Shown: positions 42,677 through 51,589 of the stretch, one piece after another | Layout: the number at the start of each line of letters is the position of its first letter | Numbering within the stretch: position 1 is the stretch's first letter | From: Pseudomonadota bacterium | Lineage (GTDB): Bacteria; Pseudomonadota; Alphaproteobacteria; SHVP01 | Reading direction: 5' to 3' | Length of the DNA: 64,000 bases | NCBI GenBank assembly: GCA_027622715.1 | Contig: JAQBYN010000007.1 | Span: 1-64,000 of the forward strand | Notes under the pieces: generated by a model | Seen by the model: the letters and a program-made list of their open reading frames with translations, nothing else | What the model was told of the DNA's origin: nothing | Database searches by the model: none | Program-made: the position numbers and the translations under genes

Positions 42677-44356
42677 CTATTCGCTCAAGTCGTACCAGCG
42701 GATCGAGTTGTCCGCGTGCCACTTGATCCCTTTGATCTTGTCGCTGAAGGCCCACTGGGTCTTCCACTCCAAAACCGGCAGCCAGGCAACTTCCTTGGCC
42801 AGGATCTCCTGAGCCTCGGCGAGCTGCGCGGTCCGCTTCGCCGGAACGCCTTCGTTCAACGCCGCGGCATACAACGCATCGACGCGTGCGTTCGAGTAGT
42901 TGACCATCGTGTTGAGACCACCCTTCTCGGCCGAAACGAAGAACAGGAACAGGCCGTACGCCGCATCAGGCGCAATCGGCTTTTCCTGGTCGTTCAAGGC
43001 AAACGGCAGATCCTTCTTGACCAACTGCCGATCGCCGTAAGTCGTTTGCGGCAGCGGATCGAGCTGCACGTCGATCCCGATTTTAGCCAGGTTGGTTCTG
43101 ATCAGGTTGGCAACGGGACCCAACGCAGACTCTTTCTCGGTCACGTAGGCCATATTGAATGCACCAGCAAACTTCTCCAGCCCTTTGCCCTCCGGATAAC
43201 CCGCTTCGGCCAGTAACGCCCGGGCCTTGTCCAAGTTTTCGTCATAGGTGGTCGAAGGTTCGTGATAGTCGGTGTAAGAGGTCGGGATCGAGCCGACCCA
43301 CTTCTTGGCGCCGCCGAAATAGGCGTCCCGAATGATTGCGTCATAGGGAATCGCGTGGGCAATCGCCTGGCGCACCTTCGGGTTGTCGAAGGGCGGTGTC
43401 TTAAAGTTCATGTGGACGAACAGGTTCTCGTTGCCGAGCACGCCGGCAACCTTCACCCCACGCACGCCGCGCAGGCTGTTGAACTCTTTCGGCGTGACGC
43501 GCTCGATCAGGCCTGCTTGGCCCGAGCGCAAGATCACCACACGGTTCGAGCTTTGCGGCACTTTGCGCAAGATCACCCGGTCGAAATGGGGCTTGCCCCG
43601 GTAGTAGTCCGGGTTGGCGACAACGGCGAACTCTTTGTCTTTTTCCCAGTTGCTCAGGCAATAGGCGCCAAAGCCCGGGGCGTTGACGTTGTCGGTGTAC
43701 TGGTGGCTCCATGGATCAGCGGTGGTGGAGTTCGCCTCCATCGTCTCCTTGTCGAAAATGTACAGACCGAAAATCGTCAACACGTGCTGGAACAACGCGT
43801 TCGGCGCCGACTGACGAATTTTGACCGTGTAGTTATCGACCTTCTGGACTTCGTCGCCCAGTTTTTGAGCGGCTTTGGCTTCCGGCGAATCGCCGAAGAC
43901 CGTCGGCGTGAAGTTATCGACCGATCCGACACTGGAGAGGAACCAGCCGATCGGCGCCGCGCCGGAAACGGTTTTGGCGCGGGCGAACGTGTACATCACG
44001 TCGTCGGCGTCGAAGGTCGCCCCGTTGCAGCCCTTCACATCCTGACGCAGCTTAAACGTCCAGGTCAGCGTGGCCGCATCAAATGTCCATGACTCGGCGA
44101 GCCGGCCTTCGAACTTCGTGAAATCGTGCGTCATCACGCCTTCATCGTTCAGGCCTTTTTCTTGGTAATAGATCAACGGCTCGAGCAGGTTGTCGACGCC
44201 GGTCTGCGTCGCCGGAATGGCGATCGACGCACCGTCGTAATCCAGCCCGGCCGGCACGTCCTCGGCCAAAACTAATAGGTCGGCGGCAAGCGCCGATCCT
44301 GCAGACAGGCTGAACGCCAGCGCCGCCGAACTCAGAACTGCAGTAACTCGATTCAT
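42677..44356 (-). CDS. family 5 (DppA/OppA-type) ABC substrate-binding protein, copy 1
   Basis: 559-aa periplasmic solute-binding protein with a signal peptide (AGSALAADLLVL). The SBP_bac_5 layout is seen: GLAESWTFD-type segment, GLTWTFKLRQDVKGCNGATF, AIAHAIPYDAIIRDAY and a conserved end with WKTQWAFSDKIKGIKWH. It binds a peptide, opine or other amine-containing solute. No ABC permease or ATPase gene lies nearby, so it uses permeases encoded elsewhere. It is a paralogue of the gene 68 bp upstream. Confidence 0.9.
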   Translation of the reverse strand: MNRVTAVLSSAALAFSLSAGSALAADLLVLAEDVPAGLDYDGASIAIPATQTGVDNLLEPLIYYQEKGLNDEGVMTHDFTKFEGRLAESWTFDAATLTWTFKLRQDVKGCNGATFDADDVMYTFARAKTVSGAAPIGWFLSSVGSVDNFTPTVFGDSPEAKAAQKLGDEVQKVDNYTVKIRQSAPNALFQHVLTIFGLYIFDKETMEANSTTADPWSHQYTDNVNAPGFGAYCLSNWEKDKEFAVVANPDYYRGKPHFDRVILRKVPQSSNRVVILRSGQAGLIERVTPKEFNSLRGVRGVKVAGVLGNENLFVHMNFKTPPFDNPKVRQAIAHAIPYDAIIRDAYFGGAKKWVGSIPTSYTDYHEPSTTYDENLDKARALLAEAGYPEGKGLEKFAGAFNMAYVTEKESALGPVANLIRTNLAKIGIDVQLDPLPQTTYGDRQLVKKDLPFALNDQEKPIAPDAAYGLFLFFVSAEKGGLNTMVNYSNARVDALYAAALNEGVPAKRTAQLAEAQEILAKEVAWLPVLEWKTQWAFSDKIKGIKWHADNSIRWYDLSE

Positions 44357-44424
44357 TGAAGATTCTCCCTGGAGTTTATTGTGGCCCGCGACCCGAACTG
44401 GCCGCGAGCCGTTTTTCGATTCGG

Positions 44425-46098
44425 CTAGTTTGCCGGCGAATAGTCATACCAATGCAAAGAATTATCCGGGTGCCACGTGACGCCCTTGATCTTGTCGCTG
44501 ATCGCCCAGATGGTCTTGAATTCGACGATCGGGGCCACCGCGACATCGATCATCAGCTGGTCTTGGATTTCGACCAACAACCCGTTTCGCTTGGCGACGT
44601 CGCCCTCGACAAGCATTTCGAAGAACTTGGCGTCAACAGTGTCGTTGACGTAGTTCATCGAATTCAGAATGCCGCCTTTTGCGGTCGACACATATGAAAG
44701 CTGGACGCCGTACCCGGCATCGACGCCGATTGGCTTGACGTGGTCAGTCAGGCCGAGCGGCAAATCTTTCTTCACCAATTCGCGGTCGCCGTATTGGCTG
44801 GCTGGGATGGGATCGAGCAGGACCGGGATGCCAACCTCGGCCAACGCCGAGCGCAGCACCGTCGCGACCGGACCCAGAACCGATTCACGCTCGGACTGGT
44901 ACGTGATTTTGAAGGAATCGGAAAACTGCTCAAGCCCGCGTCCGCCCGGGAAACCTGCCTCGGCTAGAAGCGCTTTGGCTTTGTCGGGGCTGTATTCGTA
45001 CTGCGTCGATGATTTGTGAAAGCCCGGATAACTTGACGGAATTGCGCCGTCCCATTTTCGCGCCAGGCCGAAATATCCAGTCTGGATAATCCGGTCATAC
45101 GGAATGGCATGGGCAATCGCCCGCCGAATCCGAACGTCATCAAAGGGTTTGACGTTATAGTTGAGGTGCAAGAACAGATTCTCGTTGCCGAACGTTCCCA
45201 TCACCTTCACGCCGCTGGCGCGTGACAAGTTGTCGTACTCCTTGGGCGTCAGACGCTCGACAATGTGCGCTTGACCAGAACGCAAGATCACCGTGCGATT
45301 TGAGCTCTGCGGTACTTTACGCAAGATGACGCGGTCAAACGCCGCTTTACCGCGATAGTAATCTGGGTTGGCACGAAGGCGCATTTCCTCGCCCTTGCGC
45401 CATTCGGTCAAACACCATGGCCCGAACCCTGGCGCGTTCACATTGTTGTTGTAGGTGTGACTCCACTTATCCTCGGCCGTCGCGTTGTCCTCCATCGTTT
45501 CTTTGTCGAGGAGGTTGGCCGCGAAAATCGTCAGGACCGGCAGGAACAGCTGATTGGGTGCGGACTGACGAATGGTGACCGTGTAGTCGTCAATCTTTTT
45601 CACCTCGTCGCCGAGGTTTTGCGCATCGCCGCCGCCGAACACCGCCGGGGTAAACCCATCGATCGACGAAACGCTCGCTAGGAACCACCCGATCGGCGCC
45701 GCACCGGATACCGACTTGGCCCGCGCATAGGTGTAGATCACGTCGTCGGCGTCGAAGGTCTGCCCGTCGCACCCTTTGACGTCCCGGCGCAACTTCATCG
45801 TCCAGGTCAGGGTGCTCTTGTCGAACGACCATGATTCGGCGAGACGGCCCTCGAACTTCTGAAAATCAAGAAGCTGCACGCCCTCGCTATTGACCGCGCC
45901 GTTTTGAAAATAGACGAGCGGTTCAAGCAGATTGACGATGCCGGAGTAGGACTGAATGGTCGACGACGTCGGGCCGTCAAAATCGAGACCGGCCGGCACG
46001 TCATCAGTCAGAACAAGCAGGTCCGCAGAATAAGCAGGCGCAGCGAGACCAAACGCGAGACCAAACGCAGCAATTGAACGCAACAGTGCCGATTTCAT
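44425..46098 (-). CDS. family 5 (DppA/OppA-type) ABC substrate-binding protein, copy 2
   Basis: 557 aa, a paralogue of the following gene with matching motifs (ADLLVLTDDVPAGLDF, LTWTMKLRRDVKGCDGQTF, AIAHAIPYDRI, FKTIWAISDKIKGVTWH). A signal peptide ends at PAYSA. The ATG at 46098 with GGGGAGG 9 nt upstream is preferred over an earlier in-frame ATG. The two binding proteins probably recognise related but different ligands. Confidence 0.9.
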   Translation of the reverse strand: MKSALLRSIAAFGLAFGLAAPAYSADLLVLTDDVPAGLDFDGPTSSTIQSYSGIVNLLEPLVYFQNGAVNSEGVQLLDFQKFEGRLAESWSFDKSTLTWTMKLRRDVKGCDGQTFDADDVIYTYARAKSVSGAAPIGWFLASVSSIDGFTPAVFGGGDAQNLGDEVKKIDDYTVTIRQSAPNQLFLPVLTIFAANLLDKETMEDNATAEDKWSHTYNNNVNAPGFGPWCLTEWRKGEEMRLRANPDYYRGKAAFDRVILRKVPQSSNRTVILRSGQAHIVERLTPKEYDNLSRASGVKVMGTFGNENLFLHLNYNVKPFDDVRIRRAIAHAIPYDRIIQTGYFGLARKWDGAIPSSYPGFHKSSTQYEYSPDKAKALLAEAGFPGGRGLEQFSDSFKITYQSERESVLGPVATVLRSALAEVGIPVLLDPIPASQYGDRELVKKDLPLGLTDHVKPIGVDAGYGVQLSYVSTAKGGILNSMNYVNDTVDAKFFEMLVEGDVAKRNGLLVEIQDQLMIDVAVAPIVEFKTIWAISDKIKGVTWHPDNSLHWYDYSPAN

Positions 46099-46278
46099 GA
46101 CCGAGCCTCCCCTATATTGTCCGTTCATTATCGTTTTGAGGACTCTCGCCGTCGTCGGTCATCGCGTCAAGGAAAGCCTGAAGTCTTACGCTTAGCCTCG
46201 ACCTAGAACCGCAATTGGGTATCTAGAAAGCAACCCGACGACCATCGGGGCCCCTTTTCACCCGGGCGCGGGCGCGCC
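46099..46278. other. 180-bp intergenic region between methyltransferase and binding-protein genes
   Basis: Both flanking genes are on the minus strand, so this interval should carry the promoter for the binding-protein pair and the end of the methyltransferase transcript. GC-rich repeats near 46250-46277 could form a hairpin, but without a clear T-run. No coding potential is seen. Confidence 0.35.
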
Positions 46279-47448
46279 TTATTTCTCGGCGCCGAACAGG
46301 AACCAGGCGCCGGCGCCGCCGAAGTCCCCCGCCTGAAACAGGCTGGTGCGGCCCTTGGCGTAGGCTTCGCCAACAGCGCTGGGCTGCACTTTGGCAAAAC
46401 ACTTTTTTTGGTCGAAGCCGCATTTGGCGGCAAGCTGCGCCAAATCAAGGTCTTTGAGCGGCCCCCAAAACGGTTCGTTATTGTTGTAGGTGTCCCAATC
46501 AAGAATGAACTGATCGTAGGGGTCCATGCCGGCGAAGATCGGAGTCTCGACGTGGACCATTAGGCCGCCCGGTCGCAGGACCCGTTGGCATTCGCGGAAA
46601 ATGTTGGCGAGCGCTTTGTGCGACGTCTCGTGCATCAAGATATGCGAGACCACGAGGTCGAAATGCCCGTCGGGATAATCCGTCGCCTCGGCATTCTGTT
46701 GCGAAAAATGGACAACTTTGCCCATCGATTCGGCGCGCGCATGCCCGTAACGCACGAAGGGACCGGAAAGGTCGAGCGCGTGCACCTCGGCCTTGGGAAA
46801 CGCTTCGACATAGGGGATCGTGCTATGGCCGACCGAGCAGCCCATATCCAAAATACGCTTGGGCGATAATCCTGGGTGGTTCTGTCGCAAATACGACAGC
46901 ACCGTGGCCCCCATATCTTCGTTGAAGGCGCCCATGCGCCCCATCGAATAAAGAAACACACCGGGGTCATAGACCGCACCCGGCAGCACATCGTCTTCAA
47001 TCAGTTCGTTGTGATAGCCGCCCGGAATACAGTGAATATTCAGCGCCGACATGTAGCGCGGGATTTTGATGTCGGGGTTGGTGCGCAACGTGCCCTTTTG
47101 GGCTGCCGCGTGAACTCGTTTCGCGCGCGCGGCCAGGGCGTCGATTTGGCGAACCGCGATCTCGCTTTGCGTGTCTTGCTTCATTTCTTGGCTGGTGCGC
47201 TGAAGCGAACTCCAGGCCTGATAGACCGTGTCGTGCGTCATCGCGCGGCGAACCTCATGCCGACTGACCGGTTCGTGGCCCAGGTCGCGGCGGATGCCCG
47301 GCCTCACGCGGGCGTCATAGACCTTGCGCAAATTGGGCGAAACCGCGTTGGCCAAGTGCAACTTGAGGCCAGAGACGAAGGTCTGACGGGCCGAGTCGTC
47401 GTGGGTGTTGTCGGGCAACATTGCGTGTTTGCCCTGGCGCTCCATCAT
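46279..47448 (-). CDS. SAM-dependent methyltransferase with long N-terminal extension
   Basis: 389 aa. The Rossmann methyltransferase core begins only at about residue 195: motif I ILDMGCSVGHSTIPY, acidic residue after strand 2 (HALDLSGPF), motif with DGHFDLVVSHILMHE. The N-terminal 190 residues are helical and polar and not recognised (ending with a DPGVFLYSMGRMGAFNEDMG segment). It may act on a small molecule, as do Methyltransf_11/UbiE-like proteins. It is divergent from the TRAP operon. Two consecutive ATG codons make the exact start uncertain. Confidence 0.85.
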   Translation of the reverse strand: MMERQGKHAMLPDNTHDDSARQTFVSGLKLHLANAVSPNLRKVYDARVRPGIRRDLGHEPVSRHEVRRAMTHDTVYQAWSSLQRTSQEMKQDTQSEIAVRQIDALAARAKRVHAAAQKGTLRTNPDIKIPRYMSALNIHCIPGGYHNELIEDDVLPGAVYDPGVFLYSMGRMGAFNEDMGATVLSYLRQNHPGLSPKRILDMGCSVGHSTIPYVEAFPKAEVHALDLSGPFVRYGHARAESMGKVVHFSQQNAEATDYPDGHFDLVVSHILMHETSHKALANIFRECQRVLRPGGLMVHVETPIFAGMDPYDQFILDWDTYNNNEPFWGPLKDLDLAQLAAKCGFDQKKCFAKVQPSAVGEAYAKGRTSLFQAGDFGGAGAWFLFGAEK

Positions 47449-47610
47449 TGGCTCTCTCCCCGCCCAATCCTTAGTGATGGGCCTAGTTTATTATAGGCCA
47501 GGCCGTCCGCCAAGCGTAAGCCTCCCGGTTCCGTTGCCTGCCCGGCGGCGTCTGTGTATATGTTGCGCAACAAGACGCCGCATTAGACGGCGACGACGAC
47601 GGGGAGAAGA
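47449..47610. promoter_or_regulatory. control region of the TRAP operon with 12-bp operator palindrome
   Basis: TGTTGCGCAACA (47561-47572) is a perfect palindrome, preceded by the AT-rich TGTATA that may be a -10 box, and lies 39 bp before the dctQ start. A LacI- or GntR-type repressor would bind such a site. A second dyad, GGCCTA-N8-TAGGCC (47480-47499), is closer to the divergent methyltransferase. No regulator gene is adjacent. Confidence 0.55.
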
Positions 47611-48159
47611 ATGGACGAAAGCCCGGCATCGGACAGCCTTTTGGCGCGGGCGGACATCATGCTGGACCGCGCGCTGTATTACACGTCAGCGCTGTTGTTG
47701 ATCATGATCGCCGCAACGGTCATGTATACAGTGGTTGCGCGCTATGTCTTCAACTCGGCGCCGCTCTGGGCCGAAGACGCGCCGCGGGTGTTTTTTCTGT
47801 GGATGACTTATCTCGGGATTGCGGTGGCGACGCGCCGCGGCCAGAACATCCGGGTCACGTTCTTCGTTGAAAAGATGGCGCCGAAACCGCGCTTCTATCT
47901 CGACATGTTTATGCATTTTTGCGTGCTGGCGATGATGGTCACGATCTTGTGGAACGTGTGGCCACTGATCCGCATCAACCTGGCCGGCACGATGTTGTCC
48001 ACCGGGTGGTCCAATGCAGTGAGCTGGTTCCCGCTCCCGGTTGGGGTCGCACTGATGTTGATTTACCAGTCGCGCCAGGCGATCCAAAGCTACCGTGACT
48101 ATCGCGCGGGCCGCTTCCACGGTGAATCCTCGGGCCTGAACGAAGCGGGTGGCGACTGA
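47611..48159 (+). CDS. dctQ: TRAP transporter small permease (DctQ)
   Basis: 182 aa with four hydrophobic spans and the family block WAEDAPRVFFLWMTYLGIAVATRRG. It forms the small membrane subunit of a tripartite ATP-independent periplasmic transporter, which takes up carboxylates or sulfonates using an ion gradient. Its stop overlaps the dctM start (TGATG). The start has GGGGAGAAG before the ATG. Confidence 0.93.
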   Translation: MDESPASDSLLARADIMLDRALYYTSALLLIMIAATVMYTVVARYVFNSAPLWAEDAPRVFFLWMTYLGIAVATRRGQNIRVTFFVEKMAPKPRFYLDMFMHFCVLAMMVTILWNVWPLIRINLAGTMLSTGWSNAVSWFPLPVGVALMLIYQSRQAIQSYRDYRAGRFHGESSGLNEAGGD

Positions 48160-49457
48160 TGCTTCTGGTCAGCATGTTGGCGCTGCTCTTCATCTTCTCG
48201 CTGATTGGGATGGAGATTGGCTGGGCCATCGGCTTCGCCGCTTTTGGCTATCTGGTGCTGGCCCAGTTCGAGCCGTTCGGCACCCCGATGATCTTGTTCT
48301 CGCAGATGATGGTTGCGGGACTCGACAGCTTCATCCTTGTCGCGATCCCACTGTTCATCTTCATGGGCGAGTTGATGAACAAGTCCGGTGTCACCCACCG
48401 CATCATCGACTTCGCGGGCGCTTTGGTCGGACATATCCGCGGCGGTCTGGCCAATGTGGGCGTGGTCGCGAACTTCATCATGTCGGGGATTTCAGGTTCA
48501 GCGCTGGCTGACGCCGCTGCTACCGGCACCGTCTTGGTGCCGGCGATGGAGAAACGCGGCTTTCCGCCGGCTTTCTCTAGCGCGGTGATCGCGTCCGCCG
48601 CGACGGTCGGGCCGATCATCCCGCCCTCGATCTCGTTCGTCTTGTTGGGTGCGATCGTCGAAGTCTCAGTGGGCCGCCTGTTCATGGGCGGCGTGGTGCC
48701 CGGCTTCATTATGTTCGTCGCGATGTTCACGCTGACCTATTGGATCAGCAAAAAGAACAACTACCCCGTTGAAGAGAAGGCGACGGTCCGCCAGCAGGGC
48801 AACGCGTTTGCCCGAGGGTTCCTACCGCTCCTAGCGCCCATCTTTGTCGTCGGTAGTATCGTCGGCGGCATTGCGACGCCGACGGAGGCCGCCGCCATCG
48901 CCGTGTTCTATACGCTCTTCCTGGGCGTGATCGTGTACCGCAACCTGTCGCTGCCGCGCATCCTAGAGGCTGCCGGGCTCGCGGCGATTTCCTCGTCGGT
49001 CATCATGCTGACCGTCGCGACGTCGCAGATATTTGCTTTCTTGGCGGTGCGCGAAAAACTGGGCGAAATCCTGACCAGCGCGATGTTGGGCGTATCGGAC
49101 AACGTCTACGTCCTACTGCTGATGGCGAACATCCTGATGCTCTTCCTCGGGATGTTCATGGAAATACTGCCCATCATGCTGATCCTGGCGCCGATCCTGT
49201 TCCCGCTGTTCATGAAACTTGGGGTCAGCGACGTGCATCTCGGGGTGGTCATGGTGCTAAACCTCATGATCGGCATGATTACGCCGCCCATCGGGCTCAA
49301 CCTTTTCGTCCTTTCGGCCATCTCGAAAGTCGGGGTGATTGAAATATTTCGCTACGCGGTGCCCTATTTTATTACGCTTCTTGGGGTGCTGATGTTGATT
49401 ACCTACGTTCCCGAACTCACTCTGTACCTTGCGGACCTCGTAATTCCTGTAAAATAG
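48159..49457 (+). CDS. dctM: TRAP transporter large permease (DctM)
   Basis: 432 aa with about twelve spans. Family motifs are visible: GWAIGFAAFGYLV, PLFIFMGELMNKSGVTHRI, GGLANVGVVANFIMSGISGS and the helical hairpin GMITPPIGLNLFVLSAISK. It forms the transport channel and overlaps dctQ by one base. Codons and spacing are like those of dctQ, so the operon is intact. dctP follows after 47 bp. Confidence 0.95.
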   Translation: MLLVSMLALLFIFSLIGMEIGWAIGFAAFGYLVLAQFEPFGTPMILFSQMMVAGLDSFILVAIPLFIFMGELMNKSGVTHRIIDFAGALVGHIRGGLANVGVVANFIMSGISGSALADAAATGTVLVPAMEKRGFPPAFSSAVIASAATVGPIIPPSISFVLLGAIVEVSVGRLFMGGVVPGFIMFVAMFTLTYWISKKNNYPVEEKATVRQQGNAFARGFLPLLAPIFVVGSIVGGIATPTEAAAIAVFYTLFLGVIVYRNLSLPRILEAAGLAAISSSVIMLTVATSQIFAFLAVREKLGEILTSAMLGVSDNVYVLLLMANILMLFLGMFMEILPIMLILAPILFPLFMKLGVSDVHLGVVMVLNLMIGMITPPIGLNLFVLSAISKVGVIEIFRYAVPYFITLLGVLMLITYVPELTLYLADLVIPVK

Positions 49458-49504
49458 CTAGCTCAGGCCGGATAACCGGCGAAACCTTGGGAGGAAGAAA
49501 CTTA

Positions 49505-50500
49505 ATGACCGATTTTATGATCAGCCGCCGCACCGCCATAAAGGGCGCCGCCGGCGTTGTCGCCGCAGGCACAATCGCTGGCGTTCCCAGCATCGTGCAT
49601 GCCGCTAAATTCAAATACGGTACAGCCGCCGCGCCGTCGTCGATCTCTGCGCGCGCTGCAACGGACCTATTTAAGGCCGTCGCCGAACGGACCAACGGCG
49701 ATGTCGACTTCGAAGTTTTCGCCGGCAACCTCGGCGTTGGCGAGAAAGAATTGATCGAAGGCGCCTCAATCGGCACCGTCGACGGCTCCGGCACCGCCTA
49801 TACCGGCACCCGCGAATTCGACATTTTCTATTCGCCTTATTTCTTCCGCGACAGCGAGCATGCTTTCAATGTCGCCAACGGTTTCCTCCGCGAGAAGACC
49901 ACCAAAGTTCTGCTCGACCGCTATAGCGTGCACTTCCTCGGCGTCGGCCGGGCCGGCCCTTGGAACCTCTACCTGCGCGATAAGGTCGAAGGCTTCGACG
50001 ACCTTAAAGGCAAGAAGATCCGTGCCTCGCCGATCGAAGGCCAGGTCAAAGGCCTCGAACATCTTGGCGCCGAGCCCACCGTCATCGCCTTCAACGAACT
50101 CTACGGTGCCTTGCAGCAAGGGATCGTCGACGGCGCAGCGACGTTGGCCGCTCTCGCCATCCCGCAGAAGTTCTATGAAGTGACCAAGTACATCGCGCGT
50201 AACGATTTCGGCTTGGGCCTCGACAAGTTCTTCATCAGCTCACGGGTCTGGGACCAACTCAGCAAAAAGAACCAGGACATCGTCCAGGGAACTTTTGACG
50301 AGTTGGAGCCCGAACTCTACGCCAAGCGCGTCGATGCGGAGCTCGGACCGAGCTACGCAAAGTGGGAAGAACTCAACGGCGCAGGCACCGTCCTGACCCT
50401 CGACTCGACGGCAGCGCAGAAGAAGATGGCGCCGCTGAACAAGCAGCTGGCCGATGAAGTCTTCGGCGCCGGCACTTGGGCCAAGATCGAAGCGGCGTAA
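49505..50500 (+). CDS. dctP: TRAP substrate-binding protein (DctP) with Tat-type signal
   Basis: 331 aa. The N-terminus has a twin-arginine signal (ISRRTAIKGAAGVVAAG), so the protein is exported folded. The DctP fold contains the ligand-clamping Arg in GKKIRASPIEGQVKGLE and the GALQQGIVDGAATLAAL segment. It binds the organic anion in the periplasm and delivers it to DctQM. The ATG at 49505 has a GGGAGG box 9 nt upstream. A strong terminator 25 bp after the stop closes the operon. Confidence 0.93.
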   Translation: MTDFMISRRTAIKGAAGVVAAGTIAGVPSIVHAAKFKYGTAAAPSSISARAATDLFKAVAERTNGDVDFEVFAGNLGVGEKELIEGASIGTVDGSGTAYTGTREFDIFYSPYFFRDSEHAFNVANGFLREKTTKVLLDRYSVHFLGVGRAGPWNLYLRDKVEGFDDLKGKKIRASPIEGQVKGLEHLGAEPTVIAFNELYGALQQGIVDGAATLAALAIPQKFYEVTKYIARNDFGLGLDKFFISSRVWDQLSKKNQDIVQGTFDELEPELYAKRVDAELGPSYAKWEELNGAGTVLTLDSTAAQKKMAPLNKQLADEVFGAGTWAKIEAA

Positions 50501-50512
50501 GACCGCTTCCGG

Positions 50513-50983
50513 TTACGACTTGGATGGGGCGTCCTTCGGGGCGCCCCTTTTTTTTGCGCTATCCGCGACGCTCGGCGCCGGTCCGCTGGGATAGCCGGGA
50601 TTAGGCGAGCAAATGCACAGGTGGCGGAACGGCTCGTCGCCCAACACCCGCCAGACGACCCGGCATCCGCGTGGCAGCAAATAAACCGACCCGGTCTCAG
50701 CAATCACGGTCCCGGTCTCCTTCATCAGCGGCGGCAAATGATAGGTAATCTCAGCGCGCCCCTTCGTAACGTAGTGCACCTCATCGTGGCTCAAGGTCCA
50801 CACGATGTCCGGACCGGGATAGAAGTCCTCAAAATTGATCTGGGTGGCGGGTTCGCTAATCCCGGTGTTGACCGCCCGGTACCGCGATCCCTCGATGAAC
50901 GGGAAGGTTTTGTCGGGCGCCGTATCGAGATCCGAATCCGCAACATTGTATAAACCGAAGCCTGACCATTTAATGGCGTCCAC
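50513..50983 (-). CDS. cupin-fold protein
   Basis: 156 aa with a single cupin barrel in the middle. The motif GPDIVWTLSHDEVHYVTKGRAEI carries His residues and an acidic residue in the order expected for metal binding, and LPRGCRVVWRV is the second cupin motif. EutQ-like and ethanolamine/aldose-type cupins are similar. Its C-terminal tail (AKKRGAPKDAPSK) is encoded by the same DNA as the dctP terminator on the other strand. A convergent stop near 50513 lies 12 bp from dctP's end. The function is unknown. Confidence 0.78.
   Translation of the reverse strand: MDAIKWSGFGLYNVADSDLDTAPDKTFPFIEGSRYRAVNTGISEPATQINFEDFYPGPDIVWTLSHDEVHYVTKGRAEITYHLPPLMKETGTVIAETGSVYLLPRGCRVVWRVLGDEPFRHLCICSPNPGYPSGPAPSVADSAKKRGAPKDAPSKS
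50526..50555 (+). terminator. intrinsic terminator of the dctQMP operon
   Basis: A 9-bp stem (50526-50534 with 50539-50547, one T-G pair) is closed by a TTCG tetraloop and followed by eight T. It lies 25 bp past the dctP stop. The element is inside the C-terminal coding part of the convergent cupin gene. Confidence 0.93.
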
Positions 50984-51018
50984 GACCCATCCTCCCCTTC
51001 AAAATTGGAACCGACGGT

Positions 51019-51576
51019 ATGCCAGCAACGCCAGACTTCACCGCCATGATCTTGTTATCGTACTCGTTGCGTGCCGGCACCGACACGGCCGAGTATGAGG
51101 CTTGGCTCCGCTCGGACGACAATCCGTTCTTCAACGGCGTGCCCGGCATCGCGCGCTACACCAATTGGAAGATCACCGAATTCGCGTCGCCGATGCCGTT
51201 CACCCATTTCGATTTCATGGGGTTGGACAGCGTCGCCGCCGCGACCGATGTCTGGCAGCGCCAGGACGTCAAAGACTTCACCGCCAAATGGCGGCGGCTA
51301 TGGGGCCAAGGCCCGGAAGCCCCCGACCTGTCGGTCAACGCCCATGTCTACCTGTTCGAGAACGAAGCCGGCGTGGGGATTGCGCGCACCAACAATGTCG
51401 TTGTGACCACCGCGAACAATCCTGTCGCAGACGCCCCGGCTGAGGAGCGCTGGCGCCTTGTCCGACCGGTGCGCGGCGAACCGCGGTTCAACCACCTGCG
51501 CGTCCAACCCGGCGGATCGGTCGAGACTCTGCCTGCTGGGGCGGTGTCGGCAGTGCTGATCGCCGGGCCGGCGTGA
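51019..51576 (+). CDS. EthD-like dimeric alpha/beta-barrel protein
   Basis: 185 aa. The N-terminal 100 residues (MILLSYSLRAGTDTAEYEAW through DVKDFTAKWRRLW) have the ferredoxin-like layout of EthD/DUF4286-type dimeric barrels; the rest is a beta-rich tail. No catalytic residues stand out. It is divergent from the cupin gene, 35 bp away, and followed by the GNAT gene after 13 bp. It may act on or bind a small ligand in the same context as the TRAP system. Confidence 0.65.
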   Translation: MPATPDFTAMILLSYSLRAGTDTAEYEAWLRSDDNPFFNGVPGIARYTNWKITEFASPMPFTHFDFMGLDSVAAATDVWQRQDVKDFTAKWRRLWGQGPEAPDLSVNAHVYLFENEAGVGIARTNNVVVTTANNPVADAPAEERWRLVRPVRGEPRFNHLRVQPGGSVETLPAGAVSAVLIAGPA

Positions 51577-51589
51577 CGCGCGATCGTTG

